Positions 16,015 to 25,333 of a DNA stretch of 56,955 nt are shown one piece after another. The translations under genes and the position numbers were made by a program. Source of the DNA: an uncultured Bermanella sp. (GTDB lineage: Bacteria > Pseudomonadota > Gammaproteobacteria > Pseudomonadales > Oceanobacteraceae); NCBI GenBank assembly GCA_913058575.1, contig CAJXRF010000029.1, positions 1 through 56,955 on the forward strand, read 5' to 3'. The number at the start of each line of letters is the position of its first letter. Position 1 is the first letter of the stretch. The notes beneath the pieces were generated by a model that was not told the DNA's origin, made no database searches, and worked only from the letters and a program-made list of their open reading frames with translations.

Positions 16015-18729
16015 TTAATTCAGTTCAATCTCATCTAGGCGCTCTAGCCACTGACTTTCTTTGTCCCAGCTTAATAACTCTTGAATGGCTTGGGTTAAGT
16101 TTTGTTTGCAAGTGGGCCAGCTTTCGCATTGAGTCTTTAAACAGGTTTCCGCACTATCCAGTGCTGCTCTTAGGTTTTCTGCCCCCACGTATTTGCATAA
16201 ACCATGGGTTTTATGAACCACTTCTAGTAAATTTTTTGGCTCGTCAGTTTTAATTTTTTCTTGTAAAAATCTGGACTCACTGATTAATCCTAGCAGCATT
16301 GTTTTTGCCAGTTCGCTTTTTCCGCCGGCTAGTTTTAAAGATAACGCCCAGTCAAGGGCGAGGGTTTTATCGGTAGGCGAAGGTAATTGGCTGACTTGTG
16401 GCCAGCCTTTTACATAACTGGTTTTGCCGAGTTGCTGGAAATGAGTCCATTTTGTTAAAGTGTGGATTAACTGTTCTTCACTAATGGGTTTAGTGAGGTA
16501 ATCGTCAAAGCCACTTTGCAATAATTTTTTACGCTCGTTAGGTAAGGCGTGTGCAGTGAGAGCCACTAAGGGAGTATGTCCGTTGATGGCTTGCTTGCGA
16601 ATTTCCTCAGTGGCCTTCACGCCATCTAGATCAGGCATTTGTATGTCCATGAAAATTAAATCAAATCTTTCTGTGGTTCCCAGTTGAACCGCTTCAATGC
16701 CCCCTCGGGCCTTCACTACATTTACATTTAAATCTTCTAGCCAGGTGCTAAGCAGTTCTAAGTTAGGGCCGTTGTCATCCACTGCCAAAATCTTTAGAGG
16801 GGTTTTACTTAATAGATCCATTTGCGGTTGCAGGTTATCCCCTAATATATCTTCTACGCTTTGTCTCAGGCGTCTAAAGGAAATTGGGTAAACCAAATTA
16901 TGATCCAGGTGGTGCTCTTGTAGGGTCGATAAGAAATGACTTTCATTGTTGGGCAGTAGAGCCACTACGTCGGATTGTTGTTTGATCAGTTGTATTTGGC
17001 TGTGTTCTGTTTGATTGTTAATTTCAATAAAACAAATGCTGGCGGCCTGCTTGGATTGAGCCACCAATAATTTAGGCAGGTCTTGAAATACTTCGACTTT
17101 AAAGCCAAGGTTATTTAGCTGGTGTTGCAGTGCTTGGCGGGTGCTTTCCCAATGGCTAAGCATATAGACTGTTTTTTGATACCAGGGTGCATCAACGCAC
17201 GAATCCATTTCCATGGTGCAAACTGAAAATTGACCGGTAAACCAAAATTGTGAGCCTTGATTGGTTTCACTGTTAAAACCAATGTCACCTTGCATGTGTT
17301 CTACTAAGTAGCTGCTAATCACCAGTCCTAAACCTGTGCCACCATAACGGCGAGTAGTAGAGGCATCTGCTTGACTGAAGGCTTTAAATAGATTTTTTTG
17401 CTGTTCTTGATTAAGGCCAATGCCTGTGTCGGTGATGGTGACTTTTAAAGCTACCTTTTTCTTAATTTGCTCTTCAACCATAATGCGAACAATAACCGAG
17501 CCACTTTCGGTAAATTTAATGGCGTTACTCACTAAATTGGTCAGTACCTGTTTAATGCGTACCGGGTCAGCCATGATTTCAGAGGGCACGTCTTGGTACA
17601 CTAGGGCGGTAAGTTCTAGGCCTTTTTTATGGGCCTCAGGGGCTAGCATGGACAGTACTTCATCGGCAATGTCACGAATGTGCACTGGTACACTGTCTAG
17701 CACTAGCTTGCCGGCTTCAATTTTTGAGAAGTCGAGAATGTCGTTGATGATGCTTAATAAACTAGAAGATGATACTTCTATAGTGTTGAGGTATTCCTGT
17801 TGGCGTTTATTTAAGCGGGTTTTTTCAAGTAGTTTACTGAAACCTAAAATACCATTCAGAGGGGTACGAATTTCATGACTCATATTGGCAAGAAATTCAG
17901 ACTTAGTATTGCTCGACTCCAAAGCTGAGCGTCGTGCTAGGCTCAATTCGATATTTTGAACTTCCATTTCTTCAAGGGTTTCTTTTAAATCCTGAGTGGC
18001 TTGTTCGATGCTATCTTGCAGTTCTTGCTGAGCCCTTTGTAAGCTGGCCGCCATGGAATTAATGCCGTTGGCCAGTTCATCAAATTCAGTGTGTTCAGAC
18101 AATTGAATACGCGCTTCAAGATTACCTGATTCTAATTGCTCCAGAGCACTGGCCACATGCTGAAGAGGGCGGGTAATGCTAGCACTGGCCCGATAGGCCA
18201 AATATAGGGCCAAAGCACACAAGGATAAGACTAAAATTAAACTGCTGAGTAGGGCTTGGTACTGGCTAAGTTGTGTATTTTTGGTGGTGAATTCTAATTC
18301 AATCCAACCTAATAAATTGGCTTTTAGGGCGTCTCCCTGAGCAAAAATAGGCGCTCTAACCCGAATAGAGCTTGGGGTTTCAAAGCGGTGAACCTGTTGC
18401 TCGATGATACGCCTTGATGAGGCTTCAAGCATGTTCGGGCCTAAATTAATCAAAACGTTTTGTTTAGGGTCAAGTAGGGCAAGGCTGCGCATATGGGGTA
18501 AATCTAGAAAGGGTTTAAGCGTGTCTTGCTGAGTTTGACTGTCTTTTTCCATGAGGCTGGCCGATTGTAAGGCCAGCTGACGGCTTAAAATCACGGCTTG
18601 CTCACTTGCTTGCTCTTCAAGTAGGGAATACTGCTCGGCACTGAAATAGCTTCCTAATAATGCAGCGCTAATTAAGCACGGTAGGAGCGTAATCATTAAT
18701 AGGCGTTTTTGAATGCCCCAATAATTCAT
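16015..18729 (-). CDS. barA: Hybrid sensor histidine kinase BarA/GacS
   Basis: Tripartite sensor kinase of the BarA/GacS type, which through UvrY/GacA and small RNAs controls the Csr/Rsm switch. At 904 residues it matches the family. Order: membrane helix near residues 9-27, periplasmic sensor region, second membrane helix near 160-180, HAMP (RASASITRPLQHVASAL), H-box with phospho-His in NMSHEIRTPLNG (about residue 285), ATPase domain (NAIKFTESG, DTGIGL, GGTGLGL), a degenerate receiver-like segment (about 520-640), a true receiver with phospho-Asp in FMDIQMPDLDG, and a C-terminal HPt domain with VVHKTHGLCKY. The first His of that HPt motif is the probable phospho-acceptor. It is convergent with acpS and divergent from cysM, like gacS next to cysM in Pseudomonas. 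Confidence 0.93.
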   Translation of the reverse strand: MNYWGIQKRLLMITLLPCLISAALLGSYFSAEQYSLLEEQASEQAVILSRQLALQSASLMEKDSQTQQDTLKPFLDLPHMRSLALLDPKQNVLINLGPNMLEASSRRIIEQQVHRFETPSSIRVRAPIFAQGDALKANLLGWIELEFTTKNTQLSQYQALLSSLILVLSLCALALYLAYRASASITRPLQHVASALEQLESGNLEARIQLSEHTEFDELANGINSMAASLQRAQQELQDSIEQATQDLKETLEEMEVQNIELSLARRSALESSNTKSEFLANMSHEIRTPLNGILGFSKLLEKTRLNKRQQEYLNTIEVSSSSLLSIINDILDFSKIEAGKLVLDSVPVHIRDIADEVLSMLAPEAHKKGLELTALVYQDVPSEIMADPVRIKQVLTNLVSNAIKFTESGSVIVRIMVEEQIKKKVALKVTITDTGIGLNQEQQKNLFKAFSQADASTTRRYGGTGLGLVISSYLVEHMQGDIGFNSETNQGSQFWFTGQFSVCTMEMDSCVDAPWYQKTVYMLSHWESTRQALQHQLNNLGFKVEVFQDLPKLLVAQSKQAASICFIEINNQTEHSQIQLIKQQSDVVALLPNNESHFLSTLQEHHLDHNLVYPISFRRLRQSVEDILGDNLQPQMDLLSKTPLKILAVDDNGPNLELLSTWLEDLNVNVVKARGGIEAVQLGTTERFDLIFMDIQMPDLDGVKATEEIRKQAINGHTPLVALTAHALPNERKKLLQSGFDDYLTKPISEEQLIHTLTKWTHFQQLGKTSYVKGWPQVSQLPSPTDKTLALDWALSLKLAGGKSELAKTMLLGLISESRFLQEKIKTDEPKNLLEVVHKTHGLCKYVGAENLRAALDSAETCLKTQCESWPTCKQNLTQAIQELLSWDKESQWLERLDEIELN

Positions 18730-18905
18730 AATTTATGACGACTCAGTAATTTTATGGGGGCCATTCTAGCAGTAATTTATGGCCATATGCTGGGATAAAA
18801 GGGGCATTGCTGGATATGCTATAAGGAAATTGCCATTAGATATTACTAATGGCCAGAGTTTGCAGGTATTATTCCCGAAAATGGTTATATAAAAGTGAAT
18901 ATATT

Positions 18906-19814
18906 ATGGATTTCCCCACCATTGCCGATTATGTAGGTGGCACTCCCTTGGTGCGTTTACAGCGTTTAGGCACCCATACCAGCAATACCATTCTGCTTAA
19001 ACTGGAAGGCAATAACCCAGCTGGGTCGGTAAAAGACCGTCCTGCTTTAAGTATGATTAATCGCGCAGAAGCCAAAGGTGATATTAAGCCAGGTGACACG
19101 TTGATAGAAGCCACCAGTGGCAATACAGGGATTGCACTGGCCATGGTGTCAGCCATTAAGGGCTACAACATGGTGCTGATCATGCCTGATAACCTTAGTA
19201 TGGAGCGCCGATGGGCCATGGAAGCTTATGGTGCTAAGTTAATTTTGGTCACCCAAGAACAAGGTATGGAATATGCTAGAGACCTAGCCCTTGATATGCA
19301 GAAAAGGGGCGAAGGTGTGGTGCTGGATCAATTTTCTAATCTAGATAACCCAATAGCCCACTATGAAGGTACTGGCCCAGAAATTTGGCAAGATACACAA
19401 GGTAAGGTCACTCATTTTGTAAGTGCCATGGGTACCACTGGAACCATCATGGGAACCAGCCAATACCTCAAAGAGAAAAGCCCTGATATCCAAATAGTGG
19501 GCTTACAACCAGAAGACGGCGCGTCCATTCCTGGTATTCGTCGCTGGCCTGAAGCCTATTTGCCTAAGATTTTTGATGCCAGCAAAGTGGATAGCGTGAT
19601 TGATATTGACCAGTTGTCCGCAGAAAACACTATGCGTCAATTGGCCAGAGAAGAGGGTATCTTTTGTGGCGTTAGCTCAGGTGGCGCAGTGGCGGGTGCC
19701 TTAAAACTGAATGAGACGCTTGAAAATGCAGTGATTGTGGCCATTATTTGCGACCGAGGTGACCGCTATTTGTCAACGGGCATCTATAATGAGCCCGAGC
19801 AGCAGGACCTGTAG
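18906..19814 (+). CDS. cysM: Cysteine synthase B
   Basis: PLP enzyme making L-cysteine from O-acetylserine and sulfide or thiosulfate. The 302-residue protein has the PLP-lysine motif NPAGSVKDRPA (Lys about residue 42), the ATSGNTGIALA loop that contacts substrate, and the phosphate-binding GTTGT segment. The reading frame stays open from 18849, but the ATG at 18906 gives the family's MDFPTIADYVG start, so the upstream 19 codons are dropped. CysM rather than CysK is chosen because of the short length and the lack of the CysE-binding features typical of CysK; this distinction is moderately sure. rlmD follows on the same strand after about 110 bp. Confidence 0.93.
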   Translation: MDFPTIADYVGGTPLVRLQRLGTHTSNTILLKLEGNNPAGSVKDRPALSMINRAEAKGDIKPGDTLIEATSGNTGIALAMVSAIKGYNMVLIMPDNLSMERRWAMEAYGAKLILVTQEQGMEYARDLALDMQKRGEGVVLDQFSNLDNPIAHYEGTGPEIWQDTQGKVTHFVSAMGTTGTIMGTSQYLKEKSPDIQIVGLQPEDGASIPGIRRWPEAYLPKIFDASKVDSVIDIDQLSAENTMRQLAREEGIFCGVSSGGAVAGALKLNETLENAVIVAIICDRGDRYLSTGIYNEPEQQDL

Positions 19815-19924
19815 GCTGCTAAAAATAAGGTTTCAAGTGTGAGCGTGCTTGAAATTAGAATAATTAGGGCCATATAGGCGTTAAATTTTGCGCTATTTTT
19901 TATGTATTTTGGAGTTCTAAATTA

Positions 19925-21256
19925 GTGGCTATTGTTAAGCAAAGCAAAAAGGCACGTCGTCCTAAATTGGAGGATGCCGTGGTGGAGATTCATGGATTAA
20001 GTCATGAAGCTCAAGGTGTCAGCCGTAGCCAAGATAAAGTTATGTTTGTGTCTGGCGCTTTGCCATCAGAGACCGTTAAAGTGCGCATTGAAAAAGAAAT
20101 GCGCAATTTTAACCACGCTAAATTACTTGAGATTATGAATCCAAGTCCAGAGCGTGTCACTGCTCCTTGTCCCCACTATAGCCGTTGTGGAGCCTGTCAG
20201 CTGCAGCATTTACAGGCTGATAAGCAATTAGGGTACAAGCAGTCTAACCTCCATGAACAACTGACTCGCCAATTAAAATTAACCGACATCCCCTGGCAAA
20301 GCCCTATTACCAGTGAAGATCTGGGTTATCGACGCCGTGCTCGTTTAGGGGTGCGTTATCGTAATAAGGTAGATGAAATTATTGTGGGTTTTCGTGAAGA
20401 AGCCAATAGTCATTTAACCAATATTGATGCGTGTCAGGTTCTCCAACCATCTTTATCAAAACTCATTGAACCTTTGCGGCAGTTAATTACTCTACTGCAT
20501 GCTAAATCTCGCATCACTCAATTAGAGCTTATCGCATCGGATCATTGTGATGTGGTGGTAATGAGGCATTTGAAAAACATCACCGAGGCTGACCAGAAGC
20601 TCATTAAAAAATGGGCGCAAGATAATGAAGTTAATTTTTATCTTCAAGGAGATGAGGCACAGAATTTACATTGCCTTTGGCCAATAGATCTTGAGTCTCA
20701 AAAGCTAAGTTATGAAGTACTGGGTCAAACGTTAGATTTTAATGTGAAGAATTTTATTCAGGGCAATGCCCAAGTCAATAAAGCCATGGTATCTCAGGCC
20801 CTTGATTGGCTAGATGCCAAACCAGAAGAGACACTTTTAGATTTATATGCGGGCATCGGTAATTTTAGTATTCCAGCCGCTAAGCATTTTAAAGAAGTGA
20901 CAGCGGTAGAAGGCATTAGCAGTATGGTGGGGCAAATAGAGCATAACGCCCAATTAAACCAGCTAGATAATATTCAAGCTCAAGTTATGAATTTAAGTGA
21001 CGATGTACTACATCAGCGTTTACCTAAAGTCAGTGCTGTTTTGTTAGACCCCCCCAGAACGGGCGCTGCAGAATTGATGCCTTGGTTAGCAAAACAATCA
21101 TCAAGAATTTTATATGTGGCCTGCGAGCCTAGCTCACTGGTGCGTGATGCCAAGGCGTTAATAGATGCGGGTTTTAAATTAAAAAAAATAGCGGTAATGG
21201 ATATGTTTCCCCATACCAAGCATGTTGAAAGCATGGCGCTGTTTGTTAAGAAATAA
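19925..21256 (+). CDS. rlmD: 23S rRNA m5U1939 methyltransferase RlmD
   Basis: SAM-dependent enzyme that methylates U1939 of 23S rRNA. The 443-residue protein has an N-terminal TRAM RNA-binding domain (about residues 12-70), a [4Fe-4S] cysteine cluster (CPHYSRCGACQ, about residues 79-89), the SAM motif DLYAGIGNFS, and the catalytic cysteine in the conserved YVACEPSSL segment with the DPPRTGA motif before it. It starts at a GTG (19925). The cysM-rlmD-relA-mazG order matches Pseudomonas and, minus the mazEF genes, E. coli. Confidence 0.95.
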   Translation: MAIVKQSKKARRPKLEDAVVEIHGLSHEAQGVSRSQDKVMFVSGALPSETVKVRIEKEMRNFNHAKLLEIMNPSPERVTAPCPHYSRCGACQLQHLQADKQLGYKQSNLHEQLTRQLKLTDIPWQSPITSEDLGYRRRARLGVRYRNKVDEIIVGFREEANSHLTNIDACQVLQPSLSKLIEPLRQLITLLHAKSRITQLELIASDHCDVVVMRHLKNITEADQKLIKKWAQDNEVNFYLQGDEAQNLHCLWPIDLESQKLSYEVLGQTLDFNVKNFIQGNAQVNKAMVSQALDWLDAKPEETLLDLYAGIGNFSIPAAKHFKEVTAVEGISSMVGQIEHNAQLNQLDNIQAQVMNLSDDVLHQRLPKVSAVLLDPPRTGAAELMPWLAKQSSRILYVACEPSSLVRDAKALIDAGFKLKKIAVMDMFPHTKHVESMALFVKK

Positions 21257-21329
21257 ACGTAATAATTAAAGGCATTTTTGTTTGGGTAACTGGTTTATAT
21301 GCCCGGTGTCTTAAGGATTAGATTAAATT

Positions 21330-23564
21330 ATGGTTAAAGTACGTGACGACCACCTAACGGATGATGGCTCAGTTGATATTGATGCCTGGGTGGCCAACCT
21401 AGAAAGTCTTGTGGAGTTAAGGGACGTTAGCCAAATTCGCGCGGCTTGCGATCTTGCTCAAAAAGTGGAAACCGAAACCATTGCCAATCATGCGCAATGG
21501 AATGCCGATATTTCCAGTTTGCAAATTGGCATGGAAATGAGTCAAGTGTTGGCGGAACTTCATCTAGATCAAAATAGCATAGTCGCGGCGATTGTTTATC
21601 GACCTGTTCGTGAAGGGCGCTTAAAACTGGATCAAGTGAGGCAGCAGTTTGGCCCTGAAGTGGCTAAATTAATTGACGGTGTTTTACAAATGGCAGCGTT
21701 GACGCAAGCGCAAAGTGCTTCGCGTATGAAGGTGTTGGGTCAAACTGAAGCACAAGTAGAGCACATGCGTAAAATGCTGGTGGCCATGATAGATGATGTG
21801 CGCGTGGCACTGATTAAGCTGGCAGAACGAACCAGTGTTATTCGTGCGGTAAAAAACGCCCAGCCTGAACGACGTTTAAAAGTGGCTAGAGAAGTGTTTG
21901 ATATCTATGCGCCATTGGCTCATCGCTTAGGCATTGGGCAAATAAAGTGGGAATTAGAAGATTTAAGCTTTCGCTATTTAGAACCTGAATCTTATAAAAA
22001 AATTGCCAAATTACTGGATGAAAAACGTCTTGATCGCCAGCAATATATTGAAAATGTAGTAGACACCTTAAAAAATGCCATTGAAGGGGCGGGTATCAAA
22101 TGTGATATCCAAGGACGTGCCAAGCATATTTACAGTATTTGGCGGAAGATGAGTCGTAAGAACATCGAGTTCTCTCAAGTTTATGATATCCGCGCGGTTC
22201 GAATTTTAGTGCCCGAACTGAAAGATTGCTACGCCGCTCTGGGTATTGCCCACACGTTTTGGAAGCATATTCCTCACGAGTTTGATGACTATATTGCTAA
22301 CCCAAAAGAAAATGGTTATCGCTCGTTGCATACGGCGGTGGTGGGACCCGAAGGCAATGTGTTAGAAGTTCAAATTCGTACCTCTGACATGCACGAAGAT
22401 GCTGAATTAGGTGTGTGTGCCCATTGGCTTTATAAAGGGACCGATGTAAAAGGCAAGGACACAGGCTACGAAGAAAAAATATCATGGTTGCGCCAAGTGC
22501 TAGAGTGGCACGATGAGCTGGGGGATTTAAACCAGTTAATGGGCACCCTTCGTCAAGATGTGACGCCTGATCGCATATATGTCTTCACCCCTGATGGTCA
22601 CGTGGTGGACTTACAGCCTGAATCTACACCAGTAGATTTTGCCTATCGAGTACACACCGAAATTGGCCACAAATGCCGCGGCGCTAAAGTGAATGGTCGT
22701 ATCGTTCCACTTAGTTATAAAGTAAAAACCGGTGATCAAATTGAAGTCTTGACCAGTCGTGATGCGCAGCCGCGCAGAGATTGGTTACACGCAGAAAACG
22801 GTTACGTGAATACCTCACGAGCCAGAGCAAAAGTCGCTGGCTGGTTTAAGGGGCAGGCTCGAGAGCAAAACGTGCTAGATGGCAAGAGCATGGTGGAATC
22901 TGAAATTAAACGTTTAGGTTTACAAAAGCTTAATATCGTCAATATCGCCAAAGAGTTAGGCTTTAGCGAACTGGAGAGCATGCATGCTGCTTTAGGTTCG
23001 GGTTCTTTACGTATTACTCAAGTGGTGAGGTTAGTTCAGAAACAATTAAGCCCAGAGGATCGTTTTGAAGATCAATTAAGCTTACTGCCTTCTCCACAAA
23101 TAAAAGCGGTTGATGGCAGTGAGGTGTATATCAATGGTGTAGGTAAGCTAATGAGTAGCTTGGCGCCGTGTTGTCATCCAGTGCCTGGGGACAAAATTCT
23201 AGGTTATATCACCCAAGGTCGCGGCGTTAGCATTCATAAAGCGGATTGCACTAATGTTTTAAACTTAAAGCAAAATCAAGCAAATCGTATTACTGAAGTG
23301 AGCTGGGGTATAAGTCCTACGCACCGTTACCCGTTAGATTTAGCTATTAAAGCTTATGATCGACGAGGCCTTTTGAAAGACATCACCATCTTGTTGGCAA
23401 ATGAAGACGTTAACGTGCTGGCATTAACCACTTTGTCTCAAGAGGATGGTACTGCTGATTTAATGGTGACGGTTGAAATTGAAAGCTTGCAACATCTTGG
23501 GCGGTTACTGAATAAAATCCAGCAACTACCAAATATTATGGAAGTGTATCGTCACCAAAAGTAA
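21330..23564 (+). CDS. relA: (p)ppGpp synthetase RelA
   Basis: Ribosome-associated enzyme making pppGpp/ppGpp during amino-acid starvation. The 744-residue protein has an inactive HD-like N-terminal domain: the HDxxED hydrolase motif is missing, so it should not hydrolyse ppGpp. The synthetase domain contains HEFDDYIANPKENGYRSLHTAV; the acidic EFDD form is the RelA-type (synthetase only) signature, as opposed to the basic RxKD form of SpoT. TGS (RIYVFTPDGHVVDL), zinc-finger/CC (LAPCCHPVPGD) and C-terminal ACT domains follow. The gene is followed by a good terminator at 23603-23650, so mazG has separate expression or readthrough only. Confidence 0.96.
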   Translation: MVKVRDDHLTDDGSVDIDAWVANLESLVELRDVSQIRAACDLAQKVETETIANHAQWNADISSLQIGMEMSQVLAELHLDQNSIVAAIVYRPVREGRLKLDQVRQQFGPEVAKLIDGVLQMAALTQAQSASRMKVLGQTEAQVEHMRKMLVAMIDDVRVALIKLAERTSVIRAVKNAQPERRLKVAREVFDIYAPLAHRLGIGQIKWELEDLSFRYLEPESYKKIAKLLDEKRLDRQQYIENVVDTLKNAIEGAGIKCDIQGRAKHIYSIWRKMSRKNIEFSQVYDIRAVRILVPELKDCYAALGIAHTFWKHIPHEFDDYIANPKENGYRSLHTAVVGPEGNVLEVQIRTSDMHEDAELGVCAHWLYKGTDVKGKDTGYEEKISWLRQVLEWHDELGDLNQLMGTLRQDVTPDRIYVFTPDGHVVDLQPESTPVDFAYRVHTEIGHKCRGAKVNGRIVPLSYKVKTGDQIEVLTSRDAQPRRDWLHAENGYVNTSRARAKVAGWFKGQAREQNVLDGKSMVESEIKRLGLQKLNIVNIAKELGFSELESMHAALGSGSLRITQVVRLVQKQLSPEDRFEDQLSLLPSPQIKAVDGSEVYINGVGKLMSSLAPCCHPVPGDKILGYITQGRGVSIHKADCTNVLNLKQNQANRITEVSWGISPTHRYPLDLAIKAYDRRGLLKDITILLANEDVNVLALTTLSQEDGTADLMVTVEIESLQHLGRLLNKIQQLPNIMEVYRHQK

Positions 23565-23602
23565 AATACGGTAAATAAACGCTGAAAAAGACTAAATCAA
23601 TG

Positions 23603-23650
23603 AATGCCATTAACACGCTAAAAAAGCTGGTTAATGGCATTTTGTTTTTT
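23603..23650 (+). terminator. Rho-independent terminator after relA
   Basis: Positions 23603-23614 and 23630-23641 form a perfect 12-bp stem with a 15-nt loop, followed by a T-rich run. It lies just before the mazG start at 23668 and would separate relA from mazG transcription. Confidence 0.75.
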
Positions 23651-23667
23651 GTAAATGAAAGGTTCCC

Positions 23668-24513
23668 ATGGCTCAATTTCAAGTAAATGATCTTTTACAT
23701 CTTATGTCTCGACTTCGTGACCCAAAAACAGGGTGCCCTTGGGATATTAAACAAAGTTATCAATCTATTGTGCCTTGTACCCTTGAAGAGGCCTATGAAG
23801 TGGCTGATGCCATTGAGCGCAATGACTTTGACCACTTACAAGAAGAGCTAGGGGACTTATTGTTTCAGGTGGTTTTCTACGCGCAATTGGGCACAGAAGA
23901 CGGCCATTTTAATTTTAATGATATTGTGAATACGTTGGTTACCAAACTTATTCGTCGTCACCCCCATGTCTTTCCCAAAGGAGATTTATCACCATCAATT
24001 GACAACGCTCCTTTATCTGATGCTGAAATTAAAGGGCGTTGGGAAGCCATTAAGCGCGAAGAGCGAGCATTAAAGGCTGAAAAAGAAGGTTTAGAGGCTC
24101 AATTTGGCAGTATTCTAGACGATGTTCCAAAAGCCTTGCCTGCTATTCAGCGTGCTGAAAAATTACAAAAGCGTGCTGCCACAGTGGGGTTTGATTGGCC
24201 TGAAGCCTCACAGGTAATTGATAAAATTGAAGAAGAAATTGGAGAATTGCGCGAAGCCATGGCTGAGCAAGATATACCTCACATTGAAGATGAATTAGGG
24301 GATGTGTTGTTTGCGGTGGTTAATTTGGCTCGTCACGTAAAAGTTCAGCCTGAGATGGCTTTGCGAAGCACCAATGAAAAGTTTGAAAGGCGTTTTAAAT
24401 TTGTCGAGCAAAGTATTGTTGAGCAAGGTTCACGGCTTGAAGATAGCAGTTTGGATGAAATGGAGCAGTTTTGGTTAATGGCAAAGCGCCAAGAAAGAAA
24501 AACTAAAGGCTAA
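23668..24513 (+). CDS. mazG: Nucleoside triphosphate pyrophosphohydrolase MazG
   Basis: Hydrolyses (d)NTPs to NMPs plus pyrophosphate; in E. coli it also limits effects of ppGpp and MazF. The 281-residue protein carries the MazG fold twice: the first with EEAYEVADAIE then EELGDLLFQVVFYA (about residues 37-71), the second with IEEEIGELREAM and DELGDVLFAVVNLA (about 188-225). Both contain the acidic metal-binding EExxE/ExxD pattern. It follows relA on the same strand. The mazEF toxin-antitoxin genes that separate relA and mazG in E. coli are absent. Confidence 0.95.
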   Translation: MAQFQVNDLLHLMSRLRDPKTGCPWDIKQSYQSIVPCTLEEAYEVADAIERNDFDHLQEELGDLLFQVVFYAQLGTEDGHFNFNDIVNTLVTKLIRRHPHVFPKGDLSPSIDNAPLSDAEIKGRWEAIKREERALKAEKEGLEAQFGSILDDVPKALPAIQRAEKLQKRAATVGFDWPEASQVIDKIEEEIGELREAMAEQDIPHIEDELGDVLFAVVNLARHVKVQPEMALRSTNEKFERRFKFVEQSIVEQGSRLEDSSLDEMEQFWLMAKRQERKTKG

Positions 24514-24556
24514 TATAGTGATGGTATTTGGTTGATTCACCTAAATAGACACATTG

Positions 24557-25330
24557 TTATTTCATGGATTTATTGACGTAGATATCAAAACGATTGGCTT
24601 TTCCTTCTTGGCTAAAGCTTGGGGTTTGATTGTTTAAAAATGGGCTTTTCTTGGGTCTTTTAACCACGACACGGTAGTTAGCCAGAACTAAGGCGGGTGC
24701 TAATAAGGCGTCAGCATCCTCGTCTTTACCCACCATATCGCGAAAATATTGCATGGATTTTTTCACTTGGGCCTTTTTTCCTGAATGGGGGAACATGGGG
24801 TCGAGAAAGACCACATCGTAACTGTTTTCGGCTTGGCCCTTCATGAAGTCAATGCTGCTGCCTTGGTGCAATGTCATATGTTGAGTTATGCAATGCACTT
24901 CAGGTTCACTTGCGGCTCTTAATAATGCATCTTCTAACAAAGCTGCAACAATAGGGTGACGCTCTAGCATCGTGACTTGACAGCCAAGGGTCGCTAACAC
25001 AAATGCATCTGTGCCAGTGCCGGCTGTGGCATCTAAAATATTGAGCTGCTTCTTTTGTTTTAATCCAACCGCTTTTGCAACTGCTTGCCCAGTTCCTCCT
25101 CCATGATTGCGCCGCCAAGTGAGTGCGCCATCGTTAAAATCTATTTTTAATGCTCCAAGGGATTTATCGTCAGGTCGAAGCAGGCTTAAGCCACCTTCAT
25201 CAAGCAACAAGCTCAATTCATTGCCATGATTGGTGTTAGTACTTAAAACAACGTTAAGGCGCTCAGCGAGCTCTTGAGCTTGCGAGAGAAGCGTTTTAGA
25301 GGTGCATACCAGTTCTAAACGATAACTCAT
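24557..25330 (-). CDS. rsmJ: 16S rRNA m2G1516 methyltransferase RsmJ
   Basis: SAM-dependent methyltransferase for G1516 of 16S rRNA. The 257-residue protein contains the family-specific SAM-binding motif DATAGTGTDAFVLA and the DPMFPHSGKKAQVKK motif that binds target guanine, both diagnostic for RsmJ (formerly YhiQ). The N-terminal region includes the conserved VDFNDGALTWRR-like segment (IDFNDGALTWRR). It is convergent with mazG and lies 3 bp downstream of uppP. Confidence 0.94.
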   Translation of the reverse strand: MSYRLELVCTSKTLLSQAQELAERLNVVLSTNTNHGNELSLLLDEGGLSLLRPDDKSLGALKIDFNDGALTWRRNHGGGTGQAVAKAVGLKQKKQLNILDATAGTGTDAFVLATLGCQVTMLERHPIVAALLEDALLRAASEPEVHCITQHMTLHQGSSIDFMKGQAENSYDVVFLDPMFPHSGKKAQVKKSMQYFRDMVGKDEDADALLAPALVLANYRVVVKRPKKSPFLNNQTPSFSQEGKANRFDIYVNKSMK

Positions 25331-25333
25331 GCT

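Noticed and set aside
23565-23667. mazEF toxin-antitoxin pair between relA and mazG
   Set aside because: Only about 100 bp lie between the genes, filled by the relA terminator.
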